From Raineyella sp. W15-4 (GTDB lineage: Bacteria; Actinomycetota; Actinomycetes; Propionibacteriales; Propionibacteriaceae): a stretch of DNA of 64,000 nucleotides. Below the pieces are notes generated by a model, which made no database searches, was not told the origin of the DNA, and was given only the letters and a program-made list of their open reading frames with translations. The translations under genes and the position numbers were made by a program. How positions within the stretch are numbered: position 1 is the first letter of the stretch; every line of letters starts with the position of its first letter. The DNA is taken from NCBI RefSeq assembly GCF_033170155.1, contig NZ_CP137079.1, positions 1,550,001 through 1,614,000 on the forward strand. Reading direction: 5' to 3'. Positions 27,732-35,662 of the stretch are shown here, one piece after another.

Positions 27732-29858
27732 GTGCCCTCCCAGAAGCTGCCCACGGTGACCGCAGACGACCTCCTCGAGGCTTCCGTCGGCGTGATCGGC
27801 GGCAGCCCCCGCCCGGGGCAGCAGGCGATGGCGCGGGCGATCGCCGAGTGCCTCGCCGGGCGGGAGCACCTGCTGGTCCAGGCGGGGACTGGCACCGGCA
27901 AGTCCCTGGGCTATCTGGCGCCCGTCCTGGCCCATCTCGCCGCCCACCCGGACGACCGGGTCGTCATCGCGACCGCCACGCTGGCGCTGCAGGCCCAGCT
28001 GGCCGACAGTGACATCCCGCACGCACTGGCCGCGATGGAGCAGGTGGCCGGCAAGCGGGTACGGTCGGCCGTGCTGAAGGGCCGGACGAACTACGCCTGC
28101 CTGCTGCGGATCCGGGAGAGCGGGACGGTGGAGCAACAGGGGCTCTTCGGCGGCGCGGACGTCGCCGACCAGATCCGCGATTCCGGGGCCGACGAGGTCT
28201 CGGTGCTCGGCGCCGAGGTCCTCGCGCTCCGCGAGTGGGCCGAGGAGCAGGCCGATCGCGACGGGCTCGCCGACCGCGACGAGGCCCCCACCCACACCGC
28301 CCGCGGCTGGGCCCAGGTGTCGATCTCCTCGCGGGAGTGCCTGGGTGCGCAGCGGTGCCCGTTCGGGGCGGAGTGCTTCGTGGAGAAGTCGCGGGAGCGG
28401 GCCCGTGCCGCGGACCTGGTGGTGACCAACCACGCGATGCTGGCGATCGATGCCATGCAGGAGGGGTCGGTGCTCCCGGAACACTCGGCGGTCGTCATCG
28501 ACGAGGCCCACGAACTCGTCTCCCGAGTGACCGGCGCGGCCTCGGCGGAGCTCAGCCCACAGATCGTCGAGCGGGTCGCCAAGCGCGCGATGGCCTGGAT
28601 GGACGACGACACCGCCCTCGACCTGATGGATGCCGGCGAATCCCTGGGGACAGCCCTCGACGGGGCTCCCCTGGCCCGGGTCGAGGCCGGCGAGTCCGGG
28701 CTGCTGACGGCGCTGGCGCAGGTCCGGGACCTGGCCCGCGACGGCGTCTCCCAGCTCGGCAAGGGCAAGGACGGCAAGGATCCGGACAGCAACGAGCGAC
28801 GTCAGGCCCAGGCGGCCCTCCAGGAGGTGTTCGAGGTGGCCGAGCGGATGGCCACCCCCTCCGACGGGGACGTGGTGTGGGTGATCGACCGGGAACGGTC
28901 GGGCCGCGAGTTGCGCGCGGCTCCGCTGTCGGTGGCCGGGCTGATGCGTGGGTCGATCCTGTCCGACCGGACGGCGGTGTTCACCTCCGCGACCCTCAAG
29001 GTCGGCGGGGGCTTCACCAAGGTGGCCGGCTCCTTCGGACTGCGCGCCGCGGAACTGGTCGACGGGAGCGAACCGAACGCCGACCGGGGGCCGTCGGCGG
29101 ACGAGGTGATGGGGGCCGGTTTCACCGCGGCGATGGAGGGCGTGCTGCCCTGGCGGGCGCTCGACGTCGGCTCGCCCTTCGACTACCGCAGGCAGGGGAT
29201 CCTCTACCTGGCCCGTGACCTGCCGAGACCTGGGCGGGACGGCACGGACCCGGCGGTGCTGGCCGAGATCGCCCAGCTGGTCTGGGCTGCCGGTGGGCAC
29301 ACCCTGGGCCTCTTCTCCTCCCAGCGCGCGGCCCAGGCGGCCGCCGAGCACGTCCGCCTCGAACTGCCCGCGATGGAGATCCTGCTGCAGGGCGACGCCC
29401 ATCTGGCCGAGCTCACCCGTCGGTTCGTCACCGAGCCGGAGACCAGCCTGTTCGGGACGCTGTCCCTGTGGCAGGGCGTCGACGTGCCGGGGGACACCTG
29501 CCGACTGGTGATCATCGACAAGATCCCGTTCCCTCGTCCCGACGAGCCGCTGATGCAGGCCCGCCAGCAGGAGGTCGAGCGGCACGGTGGCAACGGATTC
29601 ATGGCGGTGGCCGCCACCCACGCGGCACTGCTGCTGGCCCAGGGAGCCGGCCGGTTGATCCGCCGGACGACCGACCGGGGGATGGTGGCGCTGCTCGATC
29701 CCCGGATCGTCACCGCACGCTACGGCAGCTTCCTGAAGGCCTCGCTGCCACCGATGTGGGCCACGACCGACTCCGACGTGGCGGTCCGGGCCCTGCAGCG
29801 GCTGGCGGCTGATGCCGAACAGGGTGGTGCCGAGCAGAAGGACGACCGGAAGGCCTGA
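27732..29858 (+). CDS. dinG: DinG/XPD-type ATP-dependent DNA helicase
   Basis: A 5'-3' helicase of superfamily 2. 708 residues. Walker A is GTGTGKS (52-58), the DEAH box is at residues 257-260, and a C-terminal helicase half ends in the motif QGAGRLIRRTTDRG. Cysteines in NYAC, ECLGAQRC and AECF between motifs I and II fit the four ligands of an XPD-type iron-sulfur cluster. It is convergent with lexA. Whether it is SOS-controlled here is not supported by any visible box. Confidence 0.9.
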   Translation: MPSQKLPTVTADDLLEASVGVIGGSPRPGQQAMARAIAECLAGREHLLVQAGTGTGKSLGYLAPVLAHLAAHPDDRVVIATATLALQAQLADSDIPHALAAMEQVAGKRVRSAVLKGRTNYACLLRIRESGTVEQQGLFGGADVADQIRDSGADEVSVLGAEVLALREWAEEQADRDGLADRDEAPTHTARGWAQVSISSRECLGAQRCPFGAECFVEKSRERARAADLVVTNHAMLAIDAMQEGSVLPEHSAVVIDEAHELVSRVTGAASAELSPQIVERVAKRAMAWMDDDTALDLMDAGESLGTALDGAPLARVEAGESGLLTALAQVRDLARDGVSQLGKGKDGKDPDSNERRQAQAALQEVFEVAERMATPSDGDVVWVIDRERSGRELRAAPLSVAGLMRGSILSDRTAVFTSATLKVGGGFTKVAGSFGLRAAELVDGSEPNADRGPSADEVMGAGFTAAMEGVLPWRALDVGSPFDYRRQGILYLARDLPRPGRDGTDPAVLAEIAQLVWAAGGHTLGLFSSQRAAQAAAEHVRLELPAMEILLQGDAHLAELTRRFVTEPETSLFGTLSLWQGVDVPGDTCRLVIIDKIPFPRPDEPLMQARQQEVERHGGNGFMAVAATHAALLLAQGAGRLIRRTTDRGMVALLDPRIVTARYGSFLKASLPPMWATTDSDVAVRALQRLAADAEQGGAEQKDDRKA

Positions 29859-29896
29859 CACTCCGATCGCCCGGAAGGCCCGGGCCCCACCAGCGA

Positions 29897-29919
29897 CCGG
29901 CCGGCGCGTGGGCGGCCGG
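29897..29919. terminator. Possible hairpin between dinG and lexA
   Basis: CCGGCCG (29897-29903) pairs with CGGCCGG (29913-29919) between the two convergent stop codons. Short stem, no T-run. Confidence 0.35.
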
Positions 29920-29920
29920 A

Positions 29921-30742
29921 TCAGACCCGCCGGAGCACCGCGACGACCTTGCCGAGGACTGTCGCGTGGGTGCCGTCGATCGGCTCGTACGCACTGTTGT
30001 GCGGCAGCAGCCAGACCTTGTCGGCGGTCCGCTTGAAGGTCTTCACGGTGGCCTCGTCGTCCAGCAGCGCGGCGACGATGTCACCGTTCACCGCATCCGG
30101 CTGCTGGCGGACCACGACCCAGTCCCCGTCACAGATGGCCGCGTCGACCATCGAGTCGCCGCGCACCTCGAGCATGAAGACGGTTCCCTCACCCACCAGC
30201 TGCTTCGGCAGGGCGAAGACGTCCTCGATCTGTTCCTCGGCGGTGATCGGCACACCCGCGGCGATCCGGCCGACCACCGGCACGTTGATCGCCGACGGCA
30301 TCGCATCACGCAGGCCGGTGGGGTCGAACGGCGGCACCTCGGGGGAGGGGAACGACGGCAGTGCCGGCGCATCCTCGCCGGGGACCACCACCTCCATCGC
30401 CCGGGGCCGGTTCGGATCGCGGCGGATGTAGCCCTTCTCCTCCAGCACCTTCAGCTGGTGGGACACGCTCGACGGACTGGACAGACCGGCGGCGTCACCC
30501 AACTCCCGGACCGTCGGCGGATAGCCGCGGTCCTCGACAGTGGCCCGGATGATGTCGAGGATCAACTGCTGGCGCGGAGTCAGCTCCTTGCGCGGCGGGG
30601 TCGTCGCGGACGGACGGTGATCGCGCCGCTCGGTCAGCCCCTGTTGCCGGGCCCGGCGTGCCGCCCGGACCTGCTCCTCGACAGCGCTGGTGCGGGGTCG
30701 ACCCCGTCGGGGGGGCGTGGTGTCGTCCGGTCCATCGGCCAT
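29921..30742 (-). CDS. lexA: SOS repressor LexA
   Basis: It represses damage-inducible genes until RecA filaments stimulate its self-cleavage. 273 residues. The first 53 are an Arg-rich leader, as in other actinobacterial LexA proteins. The winged helix follows ([35 protein letters not shown]), then the peptidase with the Ala162-Gly163 cleavage site, Ser197 (RGDSM) and Lys234. The ATG at 30742 lies 6 nt after a -10 box; the longer frame would begin inside the operator. Confidence 0.95.
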   Translation of the reverse strand: MADGPDDTTPPRRGRPRTSAVEEQVRAARRARQQGLTERRDHRPSATTPPRKELTPRQQLILDIIRATVEDRGYPPTVRELGDAAGLSSPSSVSHQLKVLEEKGYIRRDPNRPRAMEVVVPGEDAPALPSFPSPEVPPFDPTGLRDAMPSAINVPVVGRIAAGVPITAEEQIEDVFALPKQLVGEGTVFMLEVRGDSMVDAAICDGDWVVVRQQPDAVNGDIVAALLDDEATVKTFKRTADKVWLLPHNSAYEPIDGTHATVLGKVVAVLRRV

Positions 30743-30748
30743 GTGCTC

Positions 30749-30789
30749 ACCGTATCGCTGACGAAACCACCAATCAAACACCTGTTCGA
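30749..30789 (-). promoter_or_regulatory. lexA promoter with a LexA box
   Basis: On the minus strand: -35 TTGATT (30772-30777), a 17-bp spacer, -10 TACGGT (30749-30754), then 6 nt to the ATG, so the mRNA is leaderless. The LexA box at 30774-30789 reads TCAAACACCTGTTCGA on the plus strand (one mismatch to TCGAAC-N4-GTTCGA) and covers the -35. This gives tight autorepression. Confidence 0.85.
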
Positions 30790-30896
30790 GGGTGTCGGGC
30801 GAGTCGGCTGCGGTGGCCGTGTCGGGTGGTCGGACAGCTCGGTGGAGTCGATGTCAGAGGCCTGGTGTGTGCTGTTCCTCGACGGCGATCCGACTG

Positions 30897-30925
30897 TTGC
30901 GATTCGATCAGGCGTTCGCTAGAGT
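30897..30925 (+). promoter_or_regulatory. Promoter with LexA-like box, divergent from lexA
   Basis: -35 TTGCGA (30897-30902), an exact 17-bp spacer and -10 TAGAGT (30920-30925). The spacer holds TCGATCAGGCGTTCGC (30904-30919), a LexA-type box with two mismatches. It should drive the membrane-protein gene at 30953. Confidence 0.62.
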
Positions 30926-30952
30926 TTTCGTACGTAGGTTCGACTCAGGGAG

Positions 30953-31492
30953 ATGACGATGACTGCTGTGGTGCGAGAGGCCCGGGTGGGGGTCGGCGTG
31001 AATGGTGCCGGGTCGATGATGGCCGGGGCACCGAGGGGGGCCGGGGTGAGGTCGGCCGGCGTGGAGGCGGACCGTCCGGAGGTGTTCCGGAAGGGGGCCG
31101 TCGTCACCGGCCGGAGCCGGGTCCGGCCGGGCCGGACACCCGTGGGTCGATCGTCGGAGGTGCGGCGGTGCGCGCTGGTGAACGACCTGCCGTCGGGCCG
31201 TGCCGGGTCCGCAGCGGGGCGGACAGCGTGGTCGGCAGGCTCCGTGGTGAGGCTCGAGGATCGGCGCATCATTGCGGGGGTCGGGCGGCGCAGGCCGTCG
31301 CGTGTCCCGGAGTCGTACGTGTTCGGGCGCGGACGGGGCGGCGGGATCGGCCCTGGCCTGGCGGCCTTGGGGGCGCGGTGCGGGGCGGTCTTCGATGCGG
31401 TGTCGGCCGTGGCGCTGCTGGCGTTGATGGCTGTCTCGGCCGTGGTGGTCGCCGTGGTCGTGGTCGGGGTGATGGCGGGTTACATCTCGTGA
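30953..31492 (+). CDS. Small basic protein with C-terminal membrane anchor, probably SOS-induced
   Basis: 179 residues: a long Arg/Gly/Val-rich, disordered first 130, then a hydrophobic helix at the end (AVALLALMAVSAVVVAVVVVGVMAGYIS). I do not recognise a domain. In other actinobacteria the gene between lexA and nrdR encodes a damage-induced division inhibitor or LysM protein (DivS, Rv2719c). This one has the same position and a similar basic-then-membrane layout, but no LysM domain follows. The ATG at 30959 has a better AGGGAG Shine-Dalgarno than the one at 30953. Confidence 0.6.
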   Translation: MTMTAVVREARVGVGVNGAGSMMAGAPRGAGVRSAGVEADRPEVFRKGAVVTGRSRVRPGRTPVGRSSEVRRCALVNDLPSGRAGSAAGRTAWSAGSVVRLEDRRIIAGVGRRRPSRVPESYVFGRGRGGGIGPGLAALGARCGAVFDAVSAVALLALMAVSAVVVAVVVVGVMAGYIS

Positions 31493-31565
31493 CGGCGTCC
31501 TGAGTCCGTCGTGATTCGGTGGCGGGGGTGCCGCCCGGACCGGGCGACACGGTGGTGTGGGTGGG

Positions 31566-31609
31566 TTGATCTATGGGTTCCTGGGTTCTATGATCACAAC
31601 ATCTAGTAG
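31566..31609 (+). promoter_or_regulatory. nrdR-nrdJ promoter with NrdR-box-like site
   Basis: -35 TTGATC (31566-31571), a 17-bp spacer and -10 TATGAT (31589-31594) form one of the best promoters in the window. TCACAACATCTAGTAG (31594-31609) resembles an NrdR box and would cover the start of transcription. The usual second NrdR box is not clear; the palindrome CACAGATTGTG at 31630-31640 is a candidate. Confidence 0.6.
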
Positions 31610-31624
31610 TTACAGACGTGTGGT

Positions 31625-31664
31625 TCATCCACAGATTGTGCTAGTTACCCACACGTTGTCCACA
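31625..31664 (+). promoter_or_regulatory. Cluster of three DnaA-box-like 9-mers in the nrdR leader
   Basis: TCATCCACA (31625-31633), TTACCCACA (31645-31653) and TTGTCCACA (31656-31664) lie within 40 bp in one orientation. The last is the preferred actinobacterial DnaA box; the others differ by one base from TTATCCACA. They are in the 5' leader, downstream of the promoter. Confidence 0.6.
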
Positions 31665-31750
31665 CGTGATCAACAGGCCTGCCCTCAGCTCCGTCCGCGG
31701 ATGGGCCCGATCTGTTGATCAGCAGGGCGCCGACCGAAGGAAGGGGAGAG

Positions 31751-32221
31751 GTGAACTGTCCGTTCTGTCACCACGGTGACTCGCGCGTTCTCGACTCCCG
31801 TGCTGCCGAGGACGGCCAGAGTATCCGTCGCCGTCGCCAGTGTCCGGAGTGTGGTCGGCGCTTCACCACCATCGAGCAGATGCAGCTGTCGGTGAGCAAG
31901 CGGTCGGGGGTGGTCGAACCGTTCGATCGCAACAAGGTCGTCCAAGGCGTCCGCAAGGCCTGCAAGGGTCGGCCCGTCACCGAGGACCAGTTGGCCCGGC
32001 TCGGCCAACAGGTCGAGGACGCCATCCGCGCCTGCGGTCAGATGATCATCCCGTCGCACGCCGTGGGGGTGGCCATCCTCGGTCCGCTCCGGGAACTCGA
32101 CGAGGTGGCGTACCTGCGGTTCGCCAGCGTCTACCGCCAATTCCAGTCCGCCGAGGACTTCGAGGCCGAGATCGCCGCCCTGCGGGCGGGGTCGAACTCC
32201 GTCGCCACCAGCAATTCGTAA
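31751..32221 (+). CDS. nrdR: Transcriptional repressor NrdR
   Basis: A nucleotide-sensing repressor of ribonucleotide reductase genes. 156 residues. The N-terminal zinc ribbon is [17 protein letters not shown] with a second pair CPECGRRF, followed by the ATP-cone ([20 protein letters not shown]). The GTG at 31751 follows GGGGAGAG and gives the canonical N-terminus; the frame 12 codons longer has no support. It is in an operon with nrdJ, 28 bp downstream. Confidence 0.96.
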   Translation: MNCPFCHHGDSRVLDSRAAEDGQSIRRRRQCPECGRRFTTIEQMQLSVSKRSGVVEPFDRNKVVQGVRKACKGRPVTEDQLARLGQQVEDAIRACGQMIIPSHAVGVAILGPLRELDEVAYLRFASVYRQFQSAEDFEAEIAALRAGSNSVATSNS

Positions 32222-32249
32222 CCTTCATCCACGAGAAGAGGGGCCACCC

Positions 32250-35207
32250 ATGTCCGAAACCACCCGTCCGTCGACCAATCGGTCGCGGTCGGCCCGTCCC
32301 AAGCCCAGCAAGGGTACGGGCCTGACGATCGCGCGGGTCTTCAGCTCCGAAGGTGTCCACCCGTACGACGAGGTCACCTGGGAGAAGCGTGACATCGTCC
32401 AGACGAACTGGAAGACCGGCGAGAGCGTCTTCGAACAGCGCGGCGTCGAGTTCCCCGATTTCTGGAGCATCAACGCCTCCACCATCGTCACCACGAAGTA
32501 CTTCCGTGGCGCCGTCGGGACCGACGCCCGCGAGGCCAGCCTGAAGACCCTGATCGACCGGGTGGTGAACAAGTACCGCACCACCGGCGAGCAGGAGGGC
32601 TACTTCGCCACCCCGGAAGATGCCGGTGTCTTCGCCGACGAGCTGACCTGGATGCTGCTGCACCAGTACTTCAGCTTCAACTCGCCGGTCTGGTTCAACG
32701 TCGGCACCGCGGCGCCCCAGCAGATCAGCGCCTGCTTCATCCTGTCGGTCGACGACTCGATGGACTCGATCCTCAACTGGTACGCCGAGGAGGGACGCAT
32801 CTTCAAGGGTGGCTCCGGTGCCGGGGTGAACCTCTCCCGGATCCGCTCGTCGAAGGAACTGCTGAGCTCCGGCGGCACCGCCTCGGGACCCGTCTCGTTC
32901 ATGCGTGGTGCCGACGCCTCGGCGGGCACCATCAAGTCGGGCGGCGCCACCCGCCGGGCTGCGAAGATGGTCGTCCTCGACGTGGACCACCCCGACATCG
33001 AGGAGTTCGTCGAGACGAAGGCGCGCGAGGAGAACAAGATCCGCGCCCTGCGGGACGCCGGGTTCGACATGGACCTGGACGGCAAGGACATCGTCTCGGT
33101 CCAGTACCAGAACGCGAACAACTCCGTGCGGGTCACCGACGAGTTCATGCGGGCCGTCGAGGACGGCGACGAGTTCGGCCTGCGGGCCCGGCTCACCGGC
33201 GACGTGATCGACACCGTCGACGCTCGTGACCTGTTCGGCAAGATCGCCCAGGCGGCATGGGAGTGCGCCGATCCCGGGCTGCAGTACGACGACACCATCA
33301 ACGACTGGCACACCAACCCCGAGACCGGGCGGATCACCGCATCCAACCCCTGCTCGGAGTACATGAGCCTGGACAACTCGTCGTGCAACCTGGCCAGCCT
33401 CAACCTGCTCAAGTTCCTGACCGACGACGACACCTTCGACATCGAGCGCTTCGTCAAGGCGGTCGAGCTGATCATCACCGCGATGGACATCTCGGTGACG
33501 TTCGGCGACTTCCCGACCGAGGCCATCGCCGAGACCACCCGCAACTACCGTCAGCTCGGCATCGGGTACGCCAACCTCGGTGCGCTGCTGATGGCGACCG
33601 GCCACGGCTACGACTCCGACGGCGGGCGGGCCCTCGCCGCGGCGATCACCTCGCTGATGACCGCCACCGCCTACCGGCGCTCGGCCGAGCTGGCCGCCGT
33701 CGAGGGGGCCTACAACGGTTACGCCCGCAACGCGGACGCCCACCAGCGGGTGATGCGCAAGCACCAGGCCGCCAACGACGAGCTGCGTCCGGTCAACCTG
33801 ATGGATGCCGCCGTGCACGACACCGCCACCCGGGAGTGGGAACAGGTCGTCTCGCTGGGCGCGCAGAACGGTTTCCGCAACGCCCAGGCCTCGCTGCTGG
33901 CCCCGACTGGCACCATCGGCTTCATGATGGACTGCGACACGACCGGTATCGAGCCGGACTTCTCGCTGGTCAAGTTCAAGAAGCTGGTCGGCGGCGGGTC
34001 CATGCAGATCGTCAACCACACCATCCCGCGGGCGCTGGCGAAGCTGGGCTACCCCGAGGAGACGGTCGAGGCGATTGTCGCGTACATCTCCGAACACGGT
34101 CACGTCGTCGACGCCCCCGGGCTCAAGCCGGAGCACTACGAGGTCTTCGACTGCGCGATGGGGCAGCGGGCGATCAAGCCGATGGGGCACGTACGGATGA
34201 TGGCCGCGGTGCAGCCGTTCCTGTCCGGCGCCATCTCCAAGACGGTGAACCTCCCGGAATCGGCCACGGTCGAGGACATCGCCGACGTCTACCTGCAGGG
34301 CTGGAAGCTCGGCCTCAAGGCTCTCGCGGTCTATCGCGACAACTGCAAGGTCGGCCAGCCGCTGTCCACCGGCAAGAAGGCGGACAAGGCCGCGGAGGTC
34401 GTCGAGCCCGAGGTGCAGATCGAATACCGCCCGATCCGCAAGCGGCTGCCGAAGAAGCGCCCGAGCTTCACCACCTCGTTCACCGTCGCCGGCGCCGAGG
34501 GGTACATGACCACCGGCTCCTACCCCGACGACGGGCTGGGCGAGATCTTCCTGAAGCTGGGCAAGCAGGGATCGACCCTGTCCGGGGTGATGGACGCGTT
34601 CTCCATCGCGGTCTCGATCGGCCTCCAGTACGGCGTGCCGCTGACGACCTTCGTGCAGAAGTTCACCAACCTGAAGTTCGAGCCGGCGGGCATGACCGAC
34701 GACTCCGACATTCGGATGGCCCAGTCGATCATGGACTACATCTTCCGCCGACTGGCTCTGGACTACCTGACGTTCGACGAGCGGGCCGAACTCGGCATCT
34801 ACACCGCCGCGGAGCGGGCCCGTTACCTGGATACCGGCAGCTACCAGGACGAGGCCGACGCCGGGACGGAGCTGCCGCCCAGTCGGCCGTCGTCGGCGCC
34901 CGCGCTGTTGGTGGCACCGCTCACCCTGGGATCCACCGGCTCGTCCGCCACCTCCACCACGGGCATCTCGGCTCCGGTCGCGCCCGCGCCGGCCGCTCGC
35001 CCTACGGCGCCGGAGGCCGGCCACGAGGCGGCGACGGTCGGTGACCGACCGGCCCCGCACGACGTGCACACCAGCGCCGAGCTGATGGAGGAACTGACCG
35101 GGACGTCGGTCGACGCACCGCTCTGCCTGACCTGCGGCACGAAGATGCGTCCCAGTGGCTCGTGCTACGTCTGCGAGGGCTGCGGCTCGACCAGCGGCTG
35201 CAGCTAG
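32250..35207 (+). CDS. nrdJ: Vitamin B12-dependent (class II) ribonucleotide reductase
   Basis: It makes deoxyribonucleotides with adenosylcobalamin, independently of oxygen. 985 residues. The catalytic barrel has SACFILSVDDS, NPCSEYMSLDNSSCNLASLNL (active-site cysteine and glutamate region) and APTGTIGFMMDCDTTG. The C-terminal tail after a Pro/Ala-rich linker ends in a redox cysteine cluster (LTCGTKM, YVCEGCGS, SGCS). A Shine-Dalgarno-like AGAAGAGGGG precedes the ATG. No B12 riboswitch is evident upstream. Confidence 0.96.
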   Translation: MSETTRPSTNRSRSARPKPSKGTGLTIARVFSSEGVHPYDEVTWEKRDIVQTNWKTGESVFEQRGVEFPDFWSINASTIVTTKYFRGAVGTDAREASLKTLIDRVVNKYRTTGEQEGYFATPEDAGVFADELTWMLLHQYFSFNSPVWFNVGTAAPQQISACFILSVDDSMDSILNWYAEEGRIFKGGSGAGVNLSRIRSSKELLSSGGTASGPVSFMRGADASAGTIKSGGATRRAAKMVVLDVDHPDIEEFVETKAREENKIRALRDAGFDMDLDGKDIVSVQYQNANNSVRVTDEFMRAVEDGDEFGLRARLTGDVIDTVDARDLFGKIAQAAWECADPGLQYDDTINDWHTNPETGRITASNPCSEYMSLDNSSCNLASLNLLKFLTDDDTFDIERFVKAVELIITAMDISVTFGDFPTEAIAETTRNYRQLGIGYANLGALLMATGHGYDSDGGRALAAAITSLMTATAYRRSAELAAVEGAYNGYARNADAHQRVMRKHQAANDELRPVNLMDAAVHDTATREWEQVVSLGAQNGFRNAQASLLAPTGTIGFMMDCDTTGIEPDFSLVKFKKLVGGGSMQIVNHTIPRALAKLGYPEETVEAIVAYISEHGHVVDAPGLKPEHYEVFDCAMGQRAIKPMGHVRMMAAVQPFLSGAISKTVNLPESATVEDIADVYLQGWKLGLKALAVYRDNCKVGQPLSTGKKADKAAEVVEPEVQIEYRPIRKRLPKKRPSFTTSFTVAGAEGYMTTGSYPDDGLGEIFLKLGKQGSTLSGVMDAFSIAVSIGLQYGVPLTTFVQKFTNLKFEPAGMTDDSDIRMAQSIMDYIFRRLALDYLTFDERAELGIYTAAERARYLDTGSYQDEADAGTELPPSRPSSAPALLVAPLTLGSTGSSATSTTGISAPVAPAPAARPTAPEAGHEAATVGDRPAPHDVHTSAELMEELTGTSVDAPLCLTCGTKMRPSGSCYVCEGCGSTSGCS

Positions 35208-35238
35208 GCCGACTGGCGCACGGCGCGACAACCAGGGT

Positions 35239-35275
35239 GAGGCCCCCGATCCGGATGGTCCGGACCGGGGGCCTC
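35239..35275 (+). terminator. Terminator hairpin after nrdJ
   Basis: GAGGCCCCCG (35239-35248) pairs perfectly with CGGGGGCCTC (35266-35275), with a further inner TCCGGA-type pairing in the loop. It lies about 30 bases after the nrdJ stop, without a T-run. Confidence 0.75.
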
Positions 35276-35391
35276 GCTGCGGTGGGCGTTCTCGGCCGAG
35301 GAGTGGGCGCGGGCGAAGGGGGTGCCCGGCTCCCGTGCCAGGTGGAGGCGACGAACCGTCCGTCGGGCGCTATCATGGTGCCGATTTCTTC

Positions 35392-35407
35392 ATACCCCTA
35401 GGGGTAT
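35392..35407. promoter_or_regulatory. CsoR/CstR-type operator palindrome
   Basis: ATACCCCTAGGGGTAT is a perfect 16-bp palindrome 16 bp before the DUF2892 start codon. Its form (ATACCC...GGGTAT) is that of operators bound by CsoR-family repressors such as the copper sensor CsoR and the persulfide sensor CstR. No such regulator is encoded in the window. Confidence 0.7.
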
Positions 35408-35423
35408 TAATCGAAAGGGTGTC

Positions 35424-35627
35424 ATGATCAAGAACATCGGCAACACCGACCGTCTCGTCCGCTTCGTCCTCGGCCCGATCCTGATCGTTCTGGCCTTCGT
35501 CCTCGGCATCCGGTCCGTCCTCGGCATCGTGCTGGCCGTCGTCGGTGTCCTGCTCATCGGGACCGCCGCCGTGCGTACCTGCCCCGCGTATCTGCCCTTC
35601 GGCATCCGCACCACCCCGAAGAACTGA
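35424..35627 (+). CDS. DUF2892 (YgaP-type) membrane protein
   Basis: A 67-residue protein with two hydrophobic helices, MIKNIGNTDRLVRFVLGPIL... and a second helix with AVVGVLLIGTAAVRTCPAY, ending in the family's PFGI. DUF2892 domains often accompany rhodanese and sulfur-handling genes. The ATG is preceded by GAAAGGG. The palindrome upstream points to control by a copper or persulfide sensor; no rhodanese domain is fused or adjacent here. Confidence 0.88.
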   Translation: MIKNIGNTDRLVRFVLGPILIVLAFVLGIRSVLGIVLAVVGVLLIGTAAVRTCPAYLPFGIRTTPKN

Positions 35628-35662
35628 CCCCTCCCAGGAACTGATCCTCGCGGCCACGAGGA

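Noticed and set aside
31493-31560. A frameshifted LysM domain after the SOS-linked membrane protein
   Set aside because: I looked for a YxVxxGDxLWxIA-type motif in the frames after 31492 and saw none; the space is taken up by the nrdR promoter.
31493-32249. A cobalamin riboswitch for nrdR-nrdJ
   Set aside because: The leader is only about 150 nt and I see no B12-box-like conserved core; the DnaA-like and NrdR-like sites explain the conserved-looking parts.
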